Positions 38,095 through 46,929 are shown, counted from the first letter of the stretch. The stretch: 64,000 nt of DNA from an uncultured Poribacteria bacterium (GCA_951813545.1 OX638352.1:2992835-3056834), one strand, 5' to 3'. The notes: generated by a model from the sequence alone, not told the origin. Numbers and translations are program-made.

Positions 38095-39927
38095 TCACGG
38101 CTGATCGCTGACGGCTTGTGTCTGACACAAATCACATGTCCCGCATCGGTAATCTTCATCAACAAGTTCGCCGAAATATTCTCGAATCACACGCATTCGG
38201 CAGATCGCCTCTAATGCATAAACGACCATCTGATCGATCTGGCTCTGTTTTCGGCGGACATAATCGCCAACTTCAATCTGCTCGTCTGTTAGCGTGCTGA
38301 GAAGTTCGCTGTCTTCAAGCAGTTCAATAAGGAGTAAATCTTCCTGTCCCCAGTACTGAATATGACCATCGCTCTGAAGCTCGGCGAGTTGTTCCATTAC
38401 TGCCTTCGGATTTAGCCCAATTGCCTCAGACAATTCCAAAACAGTTCTCACTTTTCCACCTCGTAAGATGCCAAGCAAGTGCTGCTGCTCGGCATCTGTT
38501 GGCTCAGCTTCCTCAATCCAAGATTCACGAAATCTCACGGAGAGCTGAGATGGCACGTTATACCATCGCTTCAAGAACCCAAGTTTTTCAAGGTAACTAA
38601 GACAGACGAGGATCTTTGTCGCTTTAGACCCACTCATCCATTCCAGTTCCTCGCTAGAAATGGTGCGATACCTATCACTTCCGTTGAAATTTTCAATAAT
38701 TCTTAAGAGTTTAAGCAAGGATTGCTTATCCGGTGTGCTTTCTTTAATAAACCATTCGTGCAACCCACGGTCATCGTGGCAGAAAAGCAGAACACAGAGT
38801 GCGTCTTTTTCATCTCTACCTGCCCTGCCGACTTCTTGGCAATATCCCTCAAGGGTGCCGGTAAGTGTCCAATGCACAATGTATCGGATATCGGGTTTAT
38901 CAATTCCCATACCGAAGGCGTTCGTGGCAACAACGATGTCTAATCCATTCCCACTGTTATCGAAAAAGGCTTCTTGCACACGTGTGCGCTCGTGGGGTTC
39001 AAGTCCAGCGTGATAGAAATCTGCTCGGAATCCGCGCCTCTGAAGAAAGTCAGCAATTTCTTCGGTCTCGCGTCGCCGTCCTGCGTAGATGATCCCGTTC
39101 TTCGGCGAAGTTTTCAGGTTTCCGAGACATGCCATTGAAAGATTTGGATCTTGATCGGTAAGAAAGTTTTCGAGTTGTTGATACTTTTCATCATCATTTT
39201 CATTCTGCTGGACGATCAATTTCAAATTAGGTCGCTCAATCCCTTGTGTGAGGGTGCGAGGGGTCGGTATATTTAGCACACTGAGGATATCTTCTTGAAT
39301 CTCTGGTGGGGCTGTTGCTGTGAAAAGCGAGATAACACGCGGTTGGAGCACATCAATGGTATCTTTAAGCGACAAATAAGCAGGACGGAAATCGCGCCCC
39401 CATTGCGAGATACAGTGTGCTTCATCTATAACGAACAGTGAAATTGGGAAGGCATTCAGGATATCTAAAAACCGTCGGCTTCGAAGGCGTTCTGGGGAGA
39501 TATAGAGGAGTTTTATCTCGTTTCGTCTCAGGCGTGCCAACTCATTTTGGTAGGCATCCCACGTCTGGGTGCTGTTTATGAACGAAACAGCATCGATTCC
39601 TTGTTCTCGCAAGGCATCAACCTGGTCCTTCATCAATGAGATGAGCGGTGAGATTACAACTGTTATGCCGTCAAGCATCAGTGCCGGAAGTTGATAACAC
39701 AACGACTTTCCGTGTCCGGTGGGGAATACGGCAAACACGTTTTCGCCATCTAAAATCGCCTCAATAATCTCGCGTTGTCCATTGCGGAAGGATGTATAAC
39801 CGAAGTGGGTGCTGAGTGCTTCAAGGAGGGGATCTGTGGCTGGTTGGCGGTCTTGGGTCGGTTCTGCCACATCAACCGAATCCAGAATGGCATCTACCTT
39901 TTTAAGCAAATCCTGCAGATTGTGCAT
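38095..39927 (-). CDS. RecQ-family ATP-dependent DNA helicase
   Basis: 610 residues, 3'-5' superfamily 2 helicase. Motif 0 is FGYTSFRNGQREIIEAILDG; Walker A is PTGHGKSLCYQLP (most RecQ have TGGGKS); motif II is DEAHCISQWGRDFRPAY; motif VI is QEVGRAGRDEKDA. After the helicase core comes a winged-helix-like region, and a zinc-site-like CRMRVIREYFGE...YRCGTCDLCQ lies at the very C-terminus, not right behind the second RecA domain. No HRDC domain is present. It is convergent with the permease pair. Confidence 0.93.
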   Translation of the reverse strand: MHNLQDLLKKVDAILDSVDVAEPTQDRQPATDPLLEALSTHFGYTSFRNGQREIIEAILDGENVFAVFPTGHGKSLCYQLPALMLDGITVVISPLISLMKDQVDALREQGIDAVSFINSTQTWDAYQNELARLRRNEIKLLYISPERLRSRRFLDILNAFPISLFVIDEAHCISQWGRDFRPAYLSLKDTIDVLQPRVISLFTATAPPEIQEDILSVLNIPTPRTLTQGIERPNLKLIVQQNENDDEKYQQLENFLTDQDPNLSMACLGNLKTSPKNGIIYAGRRRETEEIADFLQRRGFRADFYHAGLEPHERTRVQEAFFDNSGNGLDIVVATNAFGMGIDKPDIRYIVHWTLTGTLEGYCQEVGRAGRDEKDALCVLLFCHDDRGLHEWFIKESTPDKQSLLKLLRIIENFNGSDRYRTISSEELEWMSGSKATKILVCLSYLEKLGFLKRWYNVPSQLSVRFRESWIEEAEPTDAEQQHLLGILRGGKVRTVLELSEAIGLNPKAVMEQLAELQSDGHIQYWGQEDLLLIELLEDSELLSTLTDEQIEVGDYVRRKQSQIDQMVVYALEAICRMRVIREYFGELVDEDYRCGTCDLCQTQAVSDQP

Positions 39928-39951
39928 ATCTTTACGCGGTGTGTTAGTGCT

Positions 39952-40764
39952 CTATGAAAAGAATCGGAAGCGGAGAATATGGAAAATCGCGGCGATACCA
40001 TCCTTCCAACTCACTGTTTTCCCCTCATGATAATCTCTGCCGCGGTAGGAAATAGGCACCTCAACGATTTTGCACTTCCGTTTGGCGAGTTTCGCTGTAA
40101 TTTCAGGTTCAAAACCGAACCTATCAGAATAGAGCGAAATCTCCTTTAGAATTGATGTCCGTATTACCTTATAACAGGTTTCCATATCGGTAAGTCTTGT
40201 TCCGTTAACGACGTTTGCGAGGGTTGTGAGAAATTGGTTTGCGAGGTAACTCCGTAATAATCCTGTTTGTTTGCCCTCCATAAACCGTGATCCGTATACA
40301 ACATCGGCATCGCCGGCAAGGATAGGCTGCAGCAATTTCGGATAATCCTTCGGATCATATTCAAGGTCGGCATCTTGGATGAGGGTAATTTGACCGGTGA
40401 TATGCTGGAACCCGGTGCGGAGTGTTGCGCCCTTTCCCTTATTCACATCGTGATAGAAGACTTTAACGGAAATCTCAGAGACATTTTCTGCGGAACCTGT
40501 AGGTTCCTGTCCCTCGCTATTAGGAGCAGAATCTTCGTTTGAAGGCATCTGGGGCGTTGAGACGTACTTGCGTATTCCGTCTGAGTCCTCTTGAACAGTT
40601 TCGATTTCCTTTAAAATATCGCGTGTGCCATCTGTTGAAAAATCATCAACGAGAATCAGCTCTTTCTTCATACCGATTTCAACATCTGCAACCTGCTGTA
40701 GCAACTCTTTTAGGCTTGCCACTTCGTTGTAAATCGGTATCACAATGGATAGCGTAGGCTCCAT
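39952..40764 (-). CDS. GT2-family glycosyltransferase (polyprenyl-phosphate sugar synthase type)
   Basis: 270 residues from the ATG at 40764; an upstream frame to 40824 lacks family similarity. The GT-A start LSIVIPIYNEVASLKELLQQ, LILVDDFSTDGTRDILKE, LIQDADLEYDPKDYPKLLQP and VVYGSRFM match dolichol/undecaprenyl-phosphate mannosyl- or glucosyltransferases. A 45-residue acidic, low-complexity insert (about 57-100, STPQMPSNEDSAPNSEGQ and beyond) separates the first two blocks; it is not usual. No C-terminal membrane helices are present. It starts only 25 bp after recQ ends in the same orientation sense, with recQ upstream-facing. Confidence 0.88.
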   Translation of the reverse strand: MEPTLSIVIPIYNEVASLKELLQQVADVEIGMKKELILVDDFSTDGTRDILKEIETVQEDSDGIRKYVSTPQMPSNEDSAPNSEGQEPTGSAENVSEISVKVFYHDVNKGKGATLRTGFQHITGQITLIQDADLEYDPKDYPKLLQPILAGDADVVYGSRFMEGKQTGLLRSYLANQFLTTLANVVNGTRLTDMETCYKVIRTSILKEISLYSDRFGFEPEITAKLAKRKCKIVEVPISYRGRDYHEGKTVSWKDGIAAIFHILRFRFFS

Positions 40765-40887
40765 CTGGATGCCCCCAATGTTTTTAGCGTAGGACCTGAT
40801 GTAGTCGAAGCGAACTAGGCACAATCAATTTCTTCTATCTAAATGATACCGAATCTATTTTTTTAATGCAAGTTTAAAACAAAGGAT

Positions 40888-40992
40888 TTACCTTTCATTT
40901 CCCATAGGCACGCTTCGTAAGCGCGTTGCGTCTATGGCATGACATCCTAACTTATGCGCACCTGAATTTTTCTTGAAATCGCTAAATGCCAT
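40888..40992 (-). pseudogene. Truncated 5' end of a PD-(D/E)XK gene, ended by a palindrome
   Basis: On the minus strand the first codons read MAFSDFK, identical to the start of the gene at 42554-43153, and about 40 bp of upstream DNA also matches. After codon 7 the frame runs into an unrelated palindromic stretch and stops after 34 codons. This is a remnant of a second copy. Confidence 0.65.
40902..40937. repeat. Palindrome CCATAG...CTATGG
   Basis: CCATAG (40902-40907) and CTATGG (40932-40937) enclose CACGCTTCGTAAGCGCG. A related GCATGCTTACGAAGCGCG lies at 48403-48420. Confidence 0.5.
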
Positions 40993-41034
40993 AAGTTTTA
41001 CCCTTCTATAACTTCAATGTGAATTCAGCATCTT

Positions 41035-42549
41035 TTATGCATACGACAACCGCTCAACCCTTTTCTCTAAAGGCTCCATTGTTTCAAGAATCCGACTCAT
41101 GAGAGATGTCTTATCTGCAGCGTAGGCAGCATTGTCCCATTGATTGATTCGCTCATCCGGATCGTTCTCCAAATCGTAGAGTTCACCATAAGCGTGTCCA
41201 CAATACCACGTCAGTTTCCGTGTGTCGGTCACAATCGTTTTGAGTCTTAAGCCGCGTGGGTCGTCTACACACTCGACTAACACTGAATCTCGGATGGACG
41301 GTGTCTCACCCGTAAGCATCGGTATCGCGTCCATACCATCCATATCTGGCGGAATCGGCAAGCCGACCGCAGAGAGAACCGTTGGGACAATATCAACGTG
41401 GCTGAAGAGTGCCTCCGTGCGTTGCCCCGCGGGGACGCTTTGCGGAAACCGCATCAACGTCGGGACGCGGACAAGCTGCTCGTAATGGAAGGGTCCCTTC
41501 ATCCAGAGACCGTGGTCACCGAGAAGTTCACCGTGATCGGTCGTGAAGATAACTAACGTGTTTTCTGCCAATCCACACGTATCCAGACCCTCCAGAATAC
41601 GTCCCATTTGCTGATCAATGATTTTTACCATATTGTAATAGTAAGCCCTACCGAGCCGGGCATCGTCTTCAGAAACTTTACGGTAATCAGCACCGCCCCC
41701 TTGTCCGGCTATGGCAAATGTCCCCCGAATTTCTGACTTCTCAAGTTCGCCGCGCCGTGCCTCCAAAAAGTGGGGTGGCTTGTCATCCAACTCGCCTTCA
41801 ACGAAGTCAGGCAGCCGGACGTGCGTTGGATCAACGCGATCCTCAAATTCGGTTGGGACACAATGCGGATGGTGCGGATCTTGAAAACCAACCGCCAATA
41901 GGAACGGCTCGGACGTATCCCGATTCGACAAGAAGTCTATCGTTCGATCCGCTGTCCAGACACTATTGTGGTATTTCAGGGGTATCTCCCAATCATAAGC
42001 CTCACCGCCGAATCCGCTTTCGCTAAGGCGTGTCGCTTTACTGTAACTCTCGAACGTCTCTTCGGAAACGCACGAGCGGACCCACTCGCCGTAGTGCCCC
42101 GCGACGCCATAGGTCGCATGACCGAGTGCCAGCTCCACCGTTTCAAATCCGTAGTAGGGACCTTGGAAATCGGGATAGCGCGTCATATCACGGAAGGTCT
42201 CGATCGACTGTTCGGCGGATGCCCCGAAAGGTTGGAAGTGTGCTTTGCCGATATAGTGCGTGCGGTAGCCGACCTCAGCAAGTCGGTGCGACAGCATTGG
42301 TTCATCTTCGGGGACGTTCATACCGACGTTCCATGCGCCGTGCCGGCTCACATACCGTCCTGAAAAGATTGAGGCACGGGCGGGCGTACATACCGGATTC
42401 GCGCAGTATGCCCGTTCAAAACAGACACCTTCAGATGCGAACTTATCCAGGTGAGGTGTATCTGTGAATGTTGACCCGTAGCAGCTGAGGCTATCTGTCC
42501 GCTGCTGGTCAGTTGTGATGATAATTATATTCGGACGTTGTGTGTTCAT
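41035..42549 (-). CDS. Sulfatase of the formylglycine (Cys) type
   Basis: 504 residues, alkaline-phosphatase-fold hydrolase of sulfate esters. Metal-binding start NIIIITTDQQRTDSLSCYG; the FGly site C54-T-P-A-R58 in ANPVCTPARASIFSGRY; VIFTTDHGELLGDHGLWMKG provides the second metal Asp-His; and KGPFHYEQLVRVPTLMRFP is conserved. No signal peptide is visible, so it may act in the cytoplasm or be exported otherwise. An anaerobic or FGE-type maturase is not in this window. The gene lies between an intact and a truncated copy of a PD-(D/E)XK gene. Confidence 0.94.
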   Translation of the reverse strand: MNTQRPNIIIITTDQQRTDSLSCYGSTFTDTPHLDKFASEGVCFERAYCANPVCTPARASIFSGRYVSRHGAWNVGMNVPEDEPMLSHRLAEVGYRTHYIGKAHFQPFGASAEQSIETFRDMTRYPDFQGPYYGFETVELALGHATYGVAGHYGEWVRSCVSEETFESYSKATRLSESGFGGEAYDWEIPLKYHNSVWTADRTIDFLSNRDTSEPFLLAVGFQDPHHPHCVPTEFEDRVDPTHVRLPDFVEGELDDKPPHFLEARRGELEKSEIRGTFAIAGQGGGADYRKVSEDDARLGRAYYYNMVKIIDQQMGRILEGLDTCGLAENTLVIFTTDHGELLGDHGLWMKGPFHYEQLVRVPTLMRFPQSVPAGQRTEALFSHVDIVPTVLSAVGLPIPPDMDGMDAIPMLTGETPSIRDSVLVECVDDPRGLRLKTIVTDTRKLTWYCGHAYGELYDLENDPDERINQWDNAAYAADKTSLMSRILETMEPLEKRVERLSYA

Positions 42550-42553
42550 AAGC

Positions 42554-43153
42554 TTAATTTTCTTGGGCTGCTTTGAAAACAGAATCCACAGCGCCGAATA
42601 AAATAGGCAAATTTGCTAAAGTAAAGCTGGTTCTGTTTCGCGTAAAAATGTCGTTGACAAGTCGTCCAAATTGCCACAATGTTCCATCAGTTACAATACC
42701 ATATACCGGAAAATCAGGGTTGTCATTCATTTTTTGCGCTGCAATTAACTCTGCTAGGCATTGTCCCCATCCTTGCTCAAAGTCATTCTTCTTCGCCTCA
42801 ACCATCATTATCAACGGTGTCCCGACAACAGTAATGCCCAATTCAGACTTTGTGGCAACAAGATAATCTGGCGTGCCATTCAAAATCTCATCGTAAGTAA
42901 TGGATTTCTTTACCCAAAGTCCGTAGTTTTCAGCATAATCTTTGTATATCTCTCTTAAAATTGGAAATATAACCACTTCACATCTTGATCCCTCTGATGA
43001 AAAAAAATCAAAATGTTGCTGACTAAATTCAAGTTCTTTCAGAAATTGTTCTGAAGGGGCTTTCGCCTCAACGCCGAAAAAATCATTATACGAGTATTTG
43101 ATGTTAAATTTTTCTTGAACATCAGAAATTGTTTTGAAATCACTAAACGCCAT
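42554..43153 (-). CDS. PD-(D/E)XK nuclease-like protein
   Basis: 199 residues. The core GTPDYLVATKSELG...LIMMVEAKKNDFEQGWGQCLAE contains the PD...ExK signature (Asp of TPDY, then Glu and Lys of VEAKK), as in the N-terminal domain of type I restriction subunits. GWGQCLAELIAAQKMN matches the helix after the active site. There is no helicase, methyltransferase or specificity gene beside it. GGAGG lies 8 nt before the ATG. From memory, the start MAFSDFKTISDVQEKF resembles multi-copy cyanobacterial proteins, which would fit transfer; not checked. A truncated copy of its 5' end is at 40888-40992. Confidence 0.75.
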   Translation of the reverse strand: MAFSDFKTISDVQEKFNIKYSYNDFFGVEAKAPSEQFLKELEFSQQHFDFFSSEGSRCEVVIFPILREIYKDYAENYGLWVKKSITYDEILNGTPDYLVATKSELGITVVGTPLIMMVEAKKNDFEQGWGQCLAELIAAQKMNDNPDFPVYGIVTDGTLWQFGRLVNDIFTRNRTSFTLANLPILFGAVDSVFKAAQEN

Positions 43154-43265
43154 GAGTACTACCTCCTACAATTCAATGTCAACAAGGCGGACGCGATGAC
43201 GCGATGCGCAAAAATGCCCGTCGCATTTGGGCAAGTACGCCGTAGAAAGGACGATTTGCAGGAAA

Positions 43266-44090
43266 TTATGCCGCGCAAAACGGTTTTAGATAGGCGTAGC
43301 TCTGTTCTGCTGCGTCTTCGGGTTCCATGATCTCACGGAATGCTTGATGGACGGTCACGTAACCGTCGTAACCGATTGCCTCCAAACCTTCAAATACCAG
43401 TGGGAAGTCAATACCGCCTTCGTCCTGTAAACGGATCGGATCGTGTGGAACTACGCCTTGAATCCACGTCAGAAGGTGCGTCTTTCCTTCTGGTCGGCGG
43501 ATGTGGTTTTGGAGATAGACGTTGAAAAGATAGGGCGAGAATCGCTTAAGCGTCTCAACACCGTAATCTTGTGCACAGAGGTCGAGGTTGGCGGGTTCAT
43601 AGATAATCCCGAAATTCTTTCTGCCGACTCGTTTCAAAACGTCAACCGATCCGTCCACTGTTTCAAACAAACTCTGTGTATGCGATTGATGCGCGAGGCG
43701 GAGACCGCGCTCGGCGGCTTCGTCAGAGGCACGTTGTGCCCACGAGATGTCCTCTTCAACCTTCATCGCAATGCGGATGAGGTCCGCGCCAAGCAGTTCC
43801 GTTAAATCGAGATAAGGCGTTATATTGCGGAGTCCATCGGGTCCCTGCTCGTTGTTGAGCGGCACCGGAAAATCGCCGGTGATCATGGAGACTTTCAGGT
43901 TGAGCGATGCTGCTTGTTTGCGCGCGGCGGTAATCTTTTCCAATGGGGAGTGGATACCGACTTGGGAGGCGCGCATACAGACCGCCTCATAGCCGAGCCC
44001 TGCAGCGAGTTCCGTCAGTTGTGCGAAGGTATGGGTTGCATCTTTCTTAGATGCGGTTTCTGCGACGCGCACGGAAAGTGAAAGTTTCAT
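43266..44090 (-). CDS. Sugar phosphate isomerase/epimerase (TIM-barrel) family protein
   Basis: 274 residues of the xylose-isomerase-like TIM-barrel (AP endonuclease 2) fold. Recognisable parts are the first strand LSLSVRVAETASKKDATHTF, LGADLIRIAMKVEEDISWAQ, RLAHQSHTQSLFETVDGS, IIYEPANLDLC (a metal ligand Glu), and FPLVFEGLEAIGYDGYVTVH. The substrate cannot be told. It carries a leader element (44101-44163) also seen before the UbiA gene. Confidence 0.85.
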   Translation of the reverse strand: MKLSLSVRVAETASKKDATHTFAQLTELAAGLGYEAVCMRASQVGIHSPLEKITAARKQAASLNLKVSMITGDFPVPLNNEQGPDGLRNITPYLDLTELLGADLIRIAMKVEEDISWAQRASDEAAERGLRLAHQSHTQSLFETVDGSVDVLKRVGRKNFGIIYEPANLDLCAQDYGVETLKRFSPYLFNVYLQNHIRRPEGKTHLLTWIQGVVPHDPIRLQDEGGIDFPLVFEGLEAIGYDGYVTVHQAFREIMEPEDAAEQSYAYLKPFCAA

Positions 44091-44100
44091 TTTTTAAATG

Positions 44101-44163
44101 TTCCTTGCGGTTCGGTAAGGCTTCTTTCATCAACAAGTGGCTCTCCGTATATCTATGAAGAAA
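44101..44163 (-). promoter_or_regulatory. Leader element, copy 1 (two conserved boxes around a variable stem)
   Basis: On the plus strand, box 1 TTCCTTGCGGTTCGGT (44101-44116) and box 2 CTCTCCGTATATCT (44141-44154) are identical to those at 45067-45121. TTCTTTCAT (44122-44130) and ATGAAGAAA (44155-44163) can form an imperfect stem. In gene orientation box 1 supplies AAGGAA, the likely ribosome site. Confidence 0.5.
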
Positions 44164-44206
44164 CACCCAAGCAAATAAACCCGGCGTGATGCTTGGGGCT
44201 ACGGGA

Positions 44207-45058
44207 CTAAAAAAGTAAAATATCAACTATCGAAAGTGCCATCAAGACGAGGCTGATCATGCCGTTCAGCGTGAAAAAAGCGAGGTTGACACGGGACAGA
44301 TCCGTCGGTTTAACGATGGTGTGCTCGTAGATAAAGATTAGCACAACAATCCCGACACCGATATAATAGAAAATCCCTAATTCGACAAGGAAGGGGATAC
44401 CGAGGAGCAGTAACACAGCAATGACGTGCAGAGCAGACGAGAGCCATAACGCCCACCGAATTCCGATTTTCGCCGGAATCGAATACAATCCGTGCTTCCT
44501 ATCAAAGTTGACATCTTGGCACGCATAGATGATATCGAACCCGGCTGTCCAGAGTAGCACCACGAGACAGAGAATAATCGGAGTCAACGCAAAGTTGCCC
44601 TGAATTGCGATCCACGCGCCGACAGGTGAAATGGAGAGGGCAAGTCCGAGCCAGAAGTGGGAGAACGCCGTGAAACGTTTGGTGTAAGAATAACCCATAA
44701 CCACAGCAAGTGCGACCGGCGACAGCGCAAACGCGAGTGGATTCAGTCGCCACGCCGCAAAAACCAGCAGACCGGCGGAGATGATCGTAAAACTCCACAC
44801 GGCACTCTTTGTGATTAATCCTGCGGGGATTGCACGCATGGCAGTGCGAGGGTTTTTACCGTCAATTTCAGCATCGGCGAGTCGATTGAACGCCATGGCG
44901 CAGCTGCGCGCCCCGACCATCGCTACGAGGATCCAGCCAAACTTCGCCAACGAAGGAAACCCATCTGCAGCGATGAAGGCACTCATGACCGCAAACGGAA
45001 GCGCGAAGACCGTGTGTTCAAATTTAATCATCTCTAAGATAATTCTGAGTTTCCGCAT
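44207..45058 (-). CDS. UbiA-family prenyltransferase (4-hydroxybenzoate/MqnP-like)
   Basis: 283 residues from ATG 45058 (AGGA upstream); an in-frame extension to 45130 covers the leader element and is discarded. About eight to nine membrane helices. The first Asp motif is NRLADAEIDGKNPRT and the second is YACQDVNFDRKHGLYSIPAK, the pattern of UbiA-type enzymes in quinone synthesis; it looks more like MqnP of the futalosine menaquinone route than E. coli UbiA, but this is judged by eye. Other quinone genes are absent here. Confidence 0.88.
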   Translation of the reverse strand: MRKLRIILEMIKFEHTVFALPFAVMSAFIAADGFPSLAKFGWILVAMVGARSCAMAFNRLADAEIDGKNPRTAMRAIPAGLITKSAVWSFTIISAGLLVFAAWRLNPLAFALSPVALAVVMGYSYTKRFTAFSHFWLGLALSISPVGAWIAIQGNFALTPIILCLVVLLWTAGFDIIYACQDVNFDRKHGLYSIPAKIGIRWALWLSSALHVIAVLLLLGIPFLVELGIFYYIGVGIVVLIFIYEHTIVKPTDLSRVNLAFFTLNGMISLVLMALSIVDILLF

Positions 45059-45066
45059 TTTAACTT

Positions 45067-45131
45067 TTCCTTGCGGTTCGGTGCAGTGGAGTGAGCATTT
45101 GAGGTGCCTCTCCGTATATCTGCCCTCCACT
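45067..45131 (-). promoter_or_regulatory. Leader element, copy 2 (two conserved boxes around a variable stem)
   Basis: Box 1 at 45067-45082 and box 2 at 45108-45121 are identical to those of copy 1. AGTGGAG (45085-45091) pairs perfectly with CTCCACT (45125-45131): same layout as copy 1, different stem sequence. Confidence 0.5.
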
Positions 45132-45328
45132 ACATTACGGGCTACGCTCTTAGGATTATCCTGTAAAACCTTATTTTAGTTTTTTCCTTACGAAGTAATG
45201 CGTGCCATAAAATCACAAAAACGCGCGTTTTATAGCGAAAACGTCTAAACTCTCGGAACGTCTATACTTAATCGGAAACCACCGCGTAATGTAATGGAGC
45301 GGTGCCCAGATGCCCATAATCAAAAAAC

Positions 45329-46582
45329 TTAAAACGGTAACAGGTTGCCTGCTGCGTCAAACGGGAGCGGCTTCGTTTCGCCGATAACCTTTAACCTCGA
45401 ATGCAGTTTCGCATCCTCAAGCAGCACCTCAGAGATGTCGAGTTCTGTCAATCTCAGCGTACTCTCAATACGGATAACCCGTGCATCCTCCGGTTCGGTG
45501 AGTCCGATAGTGTCGAGTGCCACTTCAATTGCTTCTTGGTCAGTATCGTAGTAGAATGGAATTTTTGACTTCTGCGGTCCAAGTGCTGTGATACCGTTCA
45601 TATAGGTCGAGTGTCGGTCGATCTTGTCCACGAGGCGCGTCGTTGTGAAGTCGGCAAGCCCAATACCGGTGGCGTTGCCGTCGCTCTCTTCGGTGAGATC
45701 CCTGACAAATATACGGAGGATCGCGGGTTTCGCTGGTTCCGGTTCAAAGTTCTGCATCATCCTGCCGATGACGTTTGTGTCCATGCCGGTGCCGCTCATG
45801 TTTTTGCCTGTCCAATCTATGATAAGTAGATCGAGTTCATCAAATGGAAGTCGTCCCATCAGTGCTTTCGCCTCAACCAGCAGTTCACGTTCAGTTTGAA
45901 GGAGTTGTGCGGCGGGCATCGCTACTGCTTTCGCGGTGTCTTCGTGTGCGTTCTCAATTAGTCCAATGCCGAAAGCGATTTTTCCGGTGTCGAGAATAAA
46001 ACCACCAACCGCAGTGATAATGTGCTCAAAACCGTACTGGAAGAAGGCGCGATGATAGAAGTTCGCACCCTGTTGTTTACCGAGTCCGATAACCATCATC
46101 TTCATCAAACCGCTCTCAATGGAGCCATTGAAATCTGTATGCGCCTTAATGCGATTGAGCGGTACAACATGGTCGGCTTCGGCGGCATATCTGTCGAAAA
46201 AAATCGGCAAGCCGTCTGCTGTCTTTCCGAGTTCCACGACCTCCATTGTTGCTTTCACCGGCGCGCCAACCGTCTCTTCAGTGATACCGTAATGTTCCAG
46301 TACACTCCGTTGCCCTTCAGGCGTTGCGCCGCCGTGGCTTCCCATCGCCGGAACAACAAATGGACGCGCACCGAATCCTTTGAGATAATCGACCGTTGCT
46401 TTGACTGCAGTCGCGACATTCGCGACCCCACGACTGCCAGCGGTGATGGCGACAGTTTCGCCGGGTTTGACAATGTCGGAGGCATTAATCCGCTCCAACT
46501 CAGCATGAATCGCTGCGGGGAGATCAGTGAGAACGGGTGCCTCAAACCGCTGTTGAATCCGTGTCATTTTTGGAAGTGCCAT
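45329..46582 (-). CDS. LarA-family protein (lactate-racemase-like, DUF2088)
   Basis: 417 residues. AITAGSRGVANVATAVKATV and FVVPAMGSHGGATPEGQRSV are characteristic of LarA-family proteins; VVPLNRIKAHTDFNGSIESGLMKM and GLGKQQGANFYHR follow, carrying His and Lys residues in the region where LarA binds its nickel-pincer cofactor. Members racemise or epimerise various 2-hydroxy acids, so lactate should not be assumed. LarC at 33646-34914 supports use of this cofactor. The gene is separate from both neighbours. Confidence 0.85.
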   Translation of the reverse strand: MALPKMTRIQQRFEAPVLTDLPAAIHAELERINASDIVKPGETVAITAGSRGVANVATAVKATVDYLKGFGARPFVVPAMGSHGGATPEGQRSVLEHYGITEETVGAPVKATMEVVELGKTADGLPIFFDRYAAEADHVVPLNRIKAHTDFNGSIESGLMKMMVIGLGKQQGANFYHRAFFQYGFEHIITAVGGFILDTGKIAFGIGLIENAHEDTAKAVAMPAAQLLQTERELLVEAKALMGRLPFDELDLLIIDWTGKNMSGTGMDTNVIGRMMQNFEPEPAKPAILRIFVRDLTEESDGNATGIGLADFTTTRLVDKIDRHSTYMNGITALGPQKSKIPFYYDTDQEAIEVALDTIGLTEPEDARVIRIESTLRLTELDISEVLLEDAKLHSRLKVIGETKPLPFDAAGNLLPF

Positions 46583-46780
46583 GCGTTTCCGTCCTTTATA
46601 TTTTCACCTACAGGTGGACTTTATAGCCTTATTTTATCAGAAAGAGGATAAGAGTGCAAGGGAAATGTGGAATGGTGGTCAGCCATCGACATTCAGCATT
46701 CAGCCTTCTAAAGGCGATATGTTTATAGCAGCGTGTGTTAAAAAGAACCCTGTCCTGTAAGGGCGGTATGCTGTATTTTC

Positions 46781-46815
46781 GTCTGAATCGCGGATTACAC
46801 GGATGACGCGGATTT
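46781..46815. repeat. Dispersed AATCC-type repeat, copy 2 (inverted)
   Basis: The plus strand reads GTCTGAATC followed by GGATT-type units 9-10 nt apart; its reverse complement parallels 16744-16792. Confidence 0.5.
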
Positions 46816-46908
46816 GCGGCGTTTTTGTGTCAAGGGGTTAGCCCAAGCGGGGCGATAGGTGTAAAATAGTGTGGGTTGAACCACGCGTAAGTTGCTAAAA
46901 ATGGAAAA

Positions 46909-46929
46909 GGCGAGGTTAAAAACCTCGCC
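46909..46929. repeat. Palindrome of the GGCGAGG family, copy 2
   Basis: GGCGAGGTT (46909-46917) pairs with AACCTCGCC (46921-46929) and is followed by AGCGGTG, as at 8251-8271. It lies just past the stop of the LamG protein and may stop its transcript. Confidence 0.7.

Noticed and set aside
42030..42467. 145-residue plus-strand ORF within the sulfatase gene
   Set aside because: Arg-rich antisense shadow; the sulfatase frame has all active-site motifs.
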